DNA of 64,000 nucleotides from Meandrina meandrites. Its lineage: Eukaryota; Cnidaria; Anthozoa; Scleractinia; Meandrinidae. Below are positions 59,895-64,000 of this stretch, one piece after another. The translations under genes and the position numbers were made by a program. The notes under the pieces are model-generated. The model searched no databases. It was not told the DNA's origin and saw only the letters and a program-made list of their open reading frames with translations. Location: positions 21,134,937 through 21,198,936 of the forward strand of contig OY855905.1 of assembly GCA_963693305.1 (NCBI GenBank), given 5' to 3'. The number at the start of each line of letters is the position of its first letter. The stretch's first letter is position 1.

Positions 59895-62800
59895 GTTGTT
59901 TTGCTCTGAACCTGGGCACGCAACGACGTTGAGAAGAGATGATTGCGGTGTTAACGAAAAGGCCTCACGCTGCTGGCCGAAACAGAAATAGGATACCACC
60001 CGTAGATGTGAACCCTAAAAACAGCTCTTGGAGACCTACAGGAATTTTTACAATATCATTATTCAGCGATAAGAAATCAAAATTGAACATTAATCGCCGA
60101 TTGGTCGATGTCCGCGTATCAGCTAGTGGTTGTTGATGAGAAAATCAAGCTAATCAGGCCTTCTTATTGGCTACTTGCTTCATTTACGTAGTTTGTTGAC
60201 GTTCCGTTAAAGAGCGTTGACACAATGCAATTAAGAACACACGGCCTCTCAATTACGCAAGGATTGGGGTCTTCCGAGCGAAGGAAGCATCAAGATGTGT
60301 GATCGAGACATCAGGAGTGGGTGCAAATTACAGCGAGCGTTTCAAAACACTGCTTGTTTATACAGATAACAAAGTAGAAGTTCATGGAGGTTAACCTCTC
60401 TAGGTGCACGTTTTCGTCAGAGCTGATAAAACTTGTACAACTGCCCAGCGCAATTTTTGAAAAACGATGGCGGCTTATGCAAAATGAGCCGGACAATTTT
60501 CTTTCAAATGCACGACATTAGTCTCACTTTGTTGATGTTTTTTTTTTTTCAAAGGGATTATATTTTTAAAATACGAAAACTGATTAAAGGCAAAGAGCAC
60601 ATGACTGACAGCTTGCTTGGCGAATGAGCTAGATGGGTGGCACTAACAGTTTTGTTTTGTGAATCTGCTTGTGGAGGGCTATTTAGTCGATAATGACTTC
60701 TCACCTCATGCCAATCATTGTGCCGATTCTGCATACGTGTTAATTCGTTTATTATTTTGCTATTGTCAGGTAATGTCGCTTAATGATTGCAGTGATTGAC
60801 GTTCGAACAAAAGAGAACGCGCCATCTGCTGCGAATCCTTTGTTTGACAACGTTTACTTGCACTTTAGGGCATTTCCATACAAAGACTAGCCAGAGCAGA
60901 TTTTTTATTCCGTTCTCGTTTTACCTCTCAACGGAAACTTAAAGAGAAGGAAGTGCTTTGAAAAGAACACAGGCAATTGAAATGACAATATTGAGGCATT
61001 TAAAAGGTTTTTACTTGAGTGTGGATTGCTTTCAAGGATCTGAAATCGACATCATTAACGTGAAGCTCATGACAGCCATCAACTTCTGTTAACTAATGCG
61101 ATTATTTTTGTGGTCCGCGGAGTTCAAATCGTGTTTGCTGCTTTTATGTCGCTCTTTGACCTGCTCATTCACACTTACGGAATTCTCTGTGGAACTAAAA
61201 GCCGCTTCAGTCACTTGGTTTTGTTTTACTTTATCTTATGTTTCAATTTCAATTTTATTCTTTCAATTTCTGAAGCCCGTGTTCATTTCAAAATCAATTT
61301 TGCCGCAAGTACCTCCCCGGCAATTCATCGGGTGTTACATTACTTTCCCTTCATCCTTGTAATATTTAAACAGAATCAATTTCGGCACCGATATTAACTT
61401 GATTCCAACAAGAGAAAGGCGAAAATTAATCGCAAAATTTATATTTTTTGTTATAAATAAATTACCCGTTATTTCTTTTCACTACAGTTCTTTAGAATTG
61501 ACTCAATTATCCGTCGGTGTATTTTTAAAATGAGTCTTTTTACTAATGGAATATTACGGGCAATAATTTCGGCTTTCTTTTGAAAATCTTCCTTTGGTTC
61601 TTGCCACAGTCGACAAGCAGTCTTTGACTGGCAAGAAAAAAAAATCCATTCAATCCCATGCAAAATTAAAAGACGTCTAAGAACGTGTACCACAGCTGAG
61701 TGTTTTCAACTTTGTAATTTTATTCGTTTTAAAGAACACGTGTTGAAATGAACTAAAAATAAAAATATTTACGTTAAAAAAGTACGAAAAGATGACCCAT
61801 CTTATTGACCAGCTGACATAAGGAAGCCGGCGGATTTAAAAACACTGACTTCATCTCCATATTTGAGACACGGAACATATATTTTAATGGATAAAAGATA
61901 ATAGCCTTGTATTTTGCATCTCTTGTTGGTCTTGGCTTCTTTTCACAATGTGTGTACCATAAATCGCCAATTAACTCGTAGTGAATGTCATTACTTTAAA
62001 AGCTATCTTTATACTCGCGGTATTTCTGTTCAAAGAAGCTACTGTCTGCTTTTATCGTTAATTATTTTTGTATCGCGAGGAAAAACTTAAAAACCATGCA
62101 CGCTCGAGTCACCCTGACAAGTTTCTTGTTACCGAGTTGCTTATCTCGGACTCATCAAGATATCGCCAAATTTCACACATAAGTCATGACAACCCAACTC
62201 CAAAGCTGGCTCTCGCGTGAAATGTTAGATAAAAAAGCACGAAATTAGAACTGCTATTCGTAAAATACATCTAGTTGATAATACTTTTTCTGTGGTAATT
62301 TGGGTCCGGTTTGCTTGAATTAATTCTAGCTTAAACCAACGCTCAATACTGGAAAATGATGTCAATTCTGTATTATATCCGCGTTCAGTCGATATTGAAT
62401 TGGCCAGTGTCGCACGTGTATTTAGCTTATGACGTTCAACAAATCTTGATTTGTCTAACTCTTTCCTATTTATAAATTTATGCTTTGACTTCGTCTGTGG
62501 GGAACGGTATATCTTTGGTGAAATATTACACCATCTGCGTGTGAAATTTATCAGTGCAAGGTGGTAAACTAGCGCCCTGCACAACAGGCTTGTATAAACG
62601 TGATTTAAAAAATGTGTACAAGGAGCGATTGGATGTATGCGTTTAGTACAGTGTTAAATTCTTTAGTATCAACAAATTATTAACATTTCTTACCTTTTCT
62701 TATTTTACACGATAGAGGAAGCTGGCAATTCTCTCTTAAAATATCCTCTAAATATTACTGTTTTACTTACTTTCTACATTACCCTCTGGCTAATGTAACT

Positions 62801-62947
62801 CATATCTCTCTACTTTCACCAGAAAATTTTAAATATCTCTCGTCTCTGCTTAGTGTCATAGATAAGAGTTGTTAATTCTTGTCCTGCTTTGCAGTGTCAT
62901 AGCAAATGCTTGTTTTCTTCGCTGATCGCGAAACTAGACTTCTACAG
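59895..62947. other. NK3-NK4 intergenic region
   Basis: About 3 kb between the NK4 stop and the NK3 start, holding the NK3 promoter and the NK4 3' UTR. No convincing gene: the 119-codon minus-strand frame at 62,225-62,584 has no domain and probably lies in UTR or spacer. No obvious transposons, in contrast to the rest of the window. Confidence 0.5.
60100..60170 (-). promoter_or_regulatory. two CCAAT boxes upstream of NK3
   Basis: On the minus strand CCAAT occurs at 60,104-60,100 and 60,170-60,166, about 205 and 270 nt before the NK3 ATG. No TATA box is seen. Function is inferred from position. Confidence 0.35.
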
Positions 62948-63508
62948 TTACCATGTTCTGTTTGCTAGATGGTTGTTCTGCGGTGGTGGGTACATGTTCA
63001 TGTAATGGGGGGCGAAGTTCATGTTCATATTCATGTTCATATTTAAACCGTAAGGTTCTCTTCCCAAGCACGGTTCGCCATCTCGCACGAGAACAGGCAC
63101 CGCTACTCTTCGAGGCTCTGGCGGCAGGCCATACCACGACTCCATTCCAGCTGTCCGTGCTTTGTTTTCGAGCGCTTGTTTCTTGCATTTGTAGCGTTTG
63201 TTCTGGAACCAGATCTTCACCTGGTTGGATGTTAGTTTAAGCATGCTTGCGAGATGATCTCTTTCGGGCGCTGAGAGGTACTTTTGTTGCTTGAACCGCC
63301 TTTCTAGCTCGTACACTTGCGCCTGGGAGAACAGAACTCGCGGTTTCCGTCGTATACGCTTCTGTTTATTGGGCACTTCGGTTGTGGCTAAGTTGGGATT
63401 TGTGACTTGATGGTGCATCTCGTTGGCGTTCGGCGAAGTGTGTTGTGTATGTTGAAGCTCTTGAGTAATCTCTTGGCTTTCTGACTTGTTGTTTAACTGT
63501 GATTCCAT
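62948..63508 (-). CDS. Nkx2-5: NK4 homeobox factor (tinman/Nkx2-5 type), possibly 5'-partial
   Basis: A minus-strand frame of 186 codons from ATG 63,508. The homeodomain is residues 53-112, [20 protein letters not shown] onward, with W48, Q50, N51 and Tyr54 at residues 100, 102, 103, 106. YKCKK and LSAPERD point to NK4 rather than NK2-1/2-2. The NK2-specific domain follows ([15 protein letters not shown], 133-147). Residue 52 is Lys where Arg is usual, and position 43 is Asn where Thr is usual. The C-terminus has an Asn-Met repeat and a Tyr/Pro-rich end. No TN motif precedes the homeodomain. A good acceptor (TTTTTCCTGTTCGCGTTGTAG) ends 5 bases before the ATG, in frame, so this is probably exon 2 with a TN exon upstream. 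Bilaterian tinman/Nkx2-5 specifies heart and visceral muscle; here the role is unknown. Confidence 0.85.
   Translation of the reverse strand: MESQLNNKSESQEITQELQHTQHTSPNANEMHHQVTNPNLATTEVPNKQKRIRRKPRVLFSQAQVYELERRFKQQKYLSAPERDHLASMLKLTSNQVKIWFQNKRYKCKKQALENKARTAGMESWYGLPPEPRRVAVPVLVRDGEPCLGREPYGLNMNMNMNMNFAPHYMNMYPPPQNNHLANRTW
63001..63060 (-). repeat. hexanucleotide microsatellite coding Asn-Met repeats
   Basis: Repeats of CATGTT/CATATT-type units give an NMNMNMNM tract in the NK4 C-terminus (about residues 157-164) and continue in degenerate form. Probably length-variable. Confidence 0.55.
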
Positions 63509-64000
63509 TGACACTACAACGCGAACAGGAAAAATTCGTTTTGTCAAGACAAAGCGCGAAAACTATCAACAACACCATCACTATAAAGCATTTAGCCTGA
63601 GGGGTTACTGTGGTAATTAACGTAGTGAAAGACTTCCACGCCCAGAAGATTTCAAATAGTAAATATTTTCGCAGGAGTGAATGACGTGAGTTGTCGAACG
63701 CTTTCTTCTTCAGTGATTTTGCGTGAATCGCGGTGACGGCCCGAGTCGTTAATATCGCACATAAAATTTAGGCGCGAACGGTCAAATAGTCGCATATAAA
63801 TCGGCTTTCTCGCGAGAAATCATAACGGATCCAAGAAATGTCTTAACCTTTCAATGGTGTTGCTCTTTTAAGACACTTGAAACAATTTCCCTCCCCCTAC
63901 TTTGTGTTCCTAGATTTGATTATAATTACGGACAGACTTCGAAATGGGAAAATCAAATATGATTTCCTAAACCCAAAATACACAAGACATTAGCGCTTAC
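63509..64000. other. NK4 upstream region or intron
   Basis: If the acceptor next to 63,514 is used, this is intron and the TN exon lies beyond. If the gene is single-exon, it holds the promoter: minus-strand TTTATAG near 63,585 and TTTATATG near 63,798 are weak TATA-like strings. No TN-type peptide was found in any minus-strand frame here. Confidence 0.4.

Noticed and set aside
59895..59999. N-terminal extension of NK3 upstream of ATG 59,894
   Set aside because: The frame stays open to 59,999, but there is no in-frame ATG; it would need an extra exon, and NK3 proteins usually place the TN motif near the N-terminus.
62225..62584. 119-codon minus frame downstream of NK4
   Set aside because: No domain or splice context; probably 3' UTR or spacer.
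1..64000. CRISPR array, operon, prophage, viral genes or rRNA
   Set aside because: No direct-repeat/spacer structure, no dense collinear genes, no ribosome-binding-site spacing and no viral or rRNA-like sequence; the regular array at 31.7-34.2 kb is a satellite without unique spacers.

Overview
The window is animal nuclear DNA. It is AT-rich, with small phase-matched exons, long introns, and many short foldback transposons, satellites and homopolymer runs. The gene content is a BTBD16 orthologue plus NK3 and NK4 homeobox genes side by side. The many TACATGTA-type words and the MITE style suggest an anthozoan cnidarian, probably a stony coral. That placement is inference; there is no rRNA or mitochondrial marker to confirm it.

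Layout. 1-19.8 kb: no gene I can defend, only diverged intergenic DNA with foldback elements, a SINE and tandem repeats. 19,795-39,786 (+): one complete gene, BTBD16. I rebuilt it as 23 coding exons (2,082 nt, 693 codons plus stop), in frame at every junction, starting at an ATG inside a YY1-like site and ending just before a poly(A) signal. Its introns hold most of the notable repeats: two copies of a 665-bp DNA transposon in opposite orientation, a satellite of about 122 bp with some 20 units, a SINE split by a MITE, and a 686-bp element with TIRs and a 9-bp target duplication that carries a broken RecQ-like helicase fragment. 41.5-48.2 kb: three isolated exon-like signals on the + strand that I could not join into genes (a promoter plus Cys-rich first exon at 41,745, a signal-peptide exon at 45,606, and an exon starting MDPP at 47,949). 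48.2-58.3 kb: about 10 kb with no convincing gene and few obvious repeats. 59,025-63,508 (-): NK3 (bagpipe/Nkx3-type), complete in two exons, and 3 kb further right NK4 (tinman/Nkx2-5-type), whose N-terminal TN exon is not visible and probably lies in the last 0.5 kb or beyond the window.

How the genes relate: NK4 and NK3 are adjacent, transcribed in the same direction, and match the tinman-bagpipe pair known from Drosophila and the Nkx2-6/Nkx3-1 pair in vertebrates. BTBD16 appears unrelated functionally. I found no bacterial-type operon, CRISPR array, tRNA or rRNA gene.
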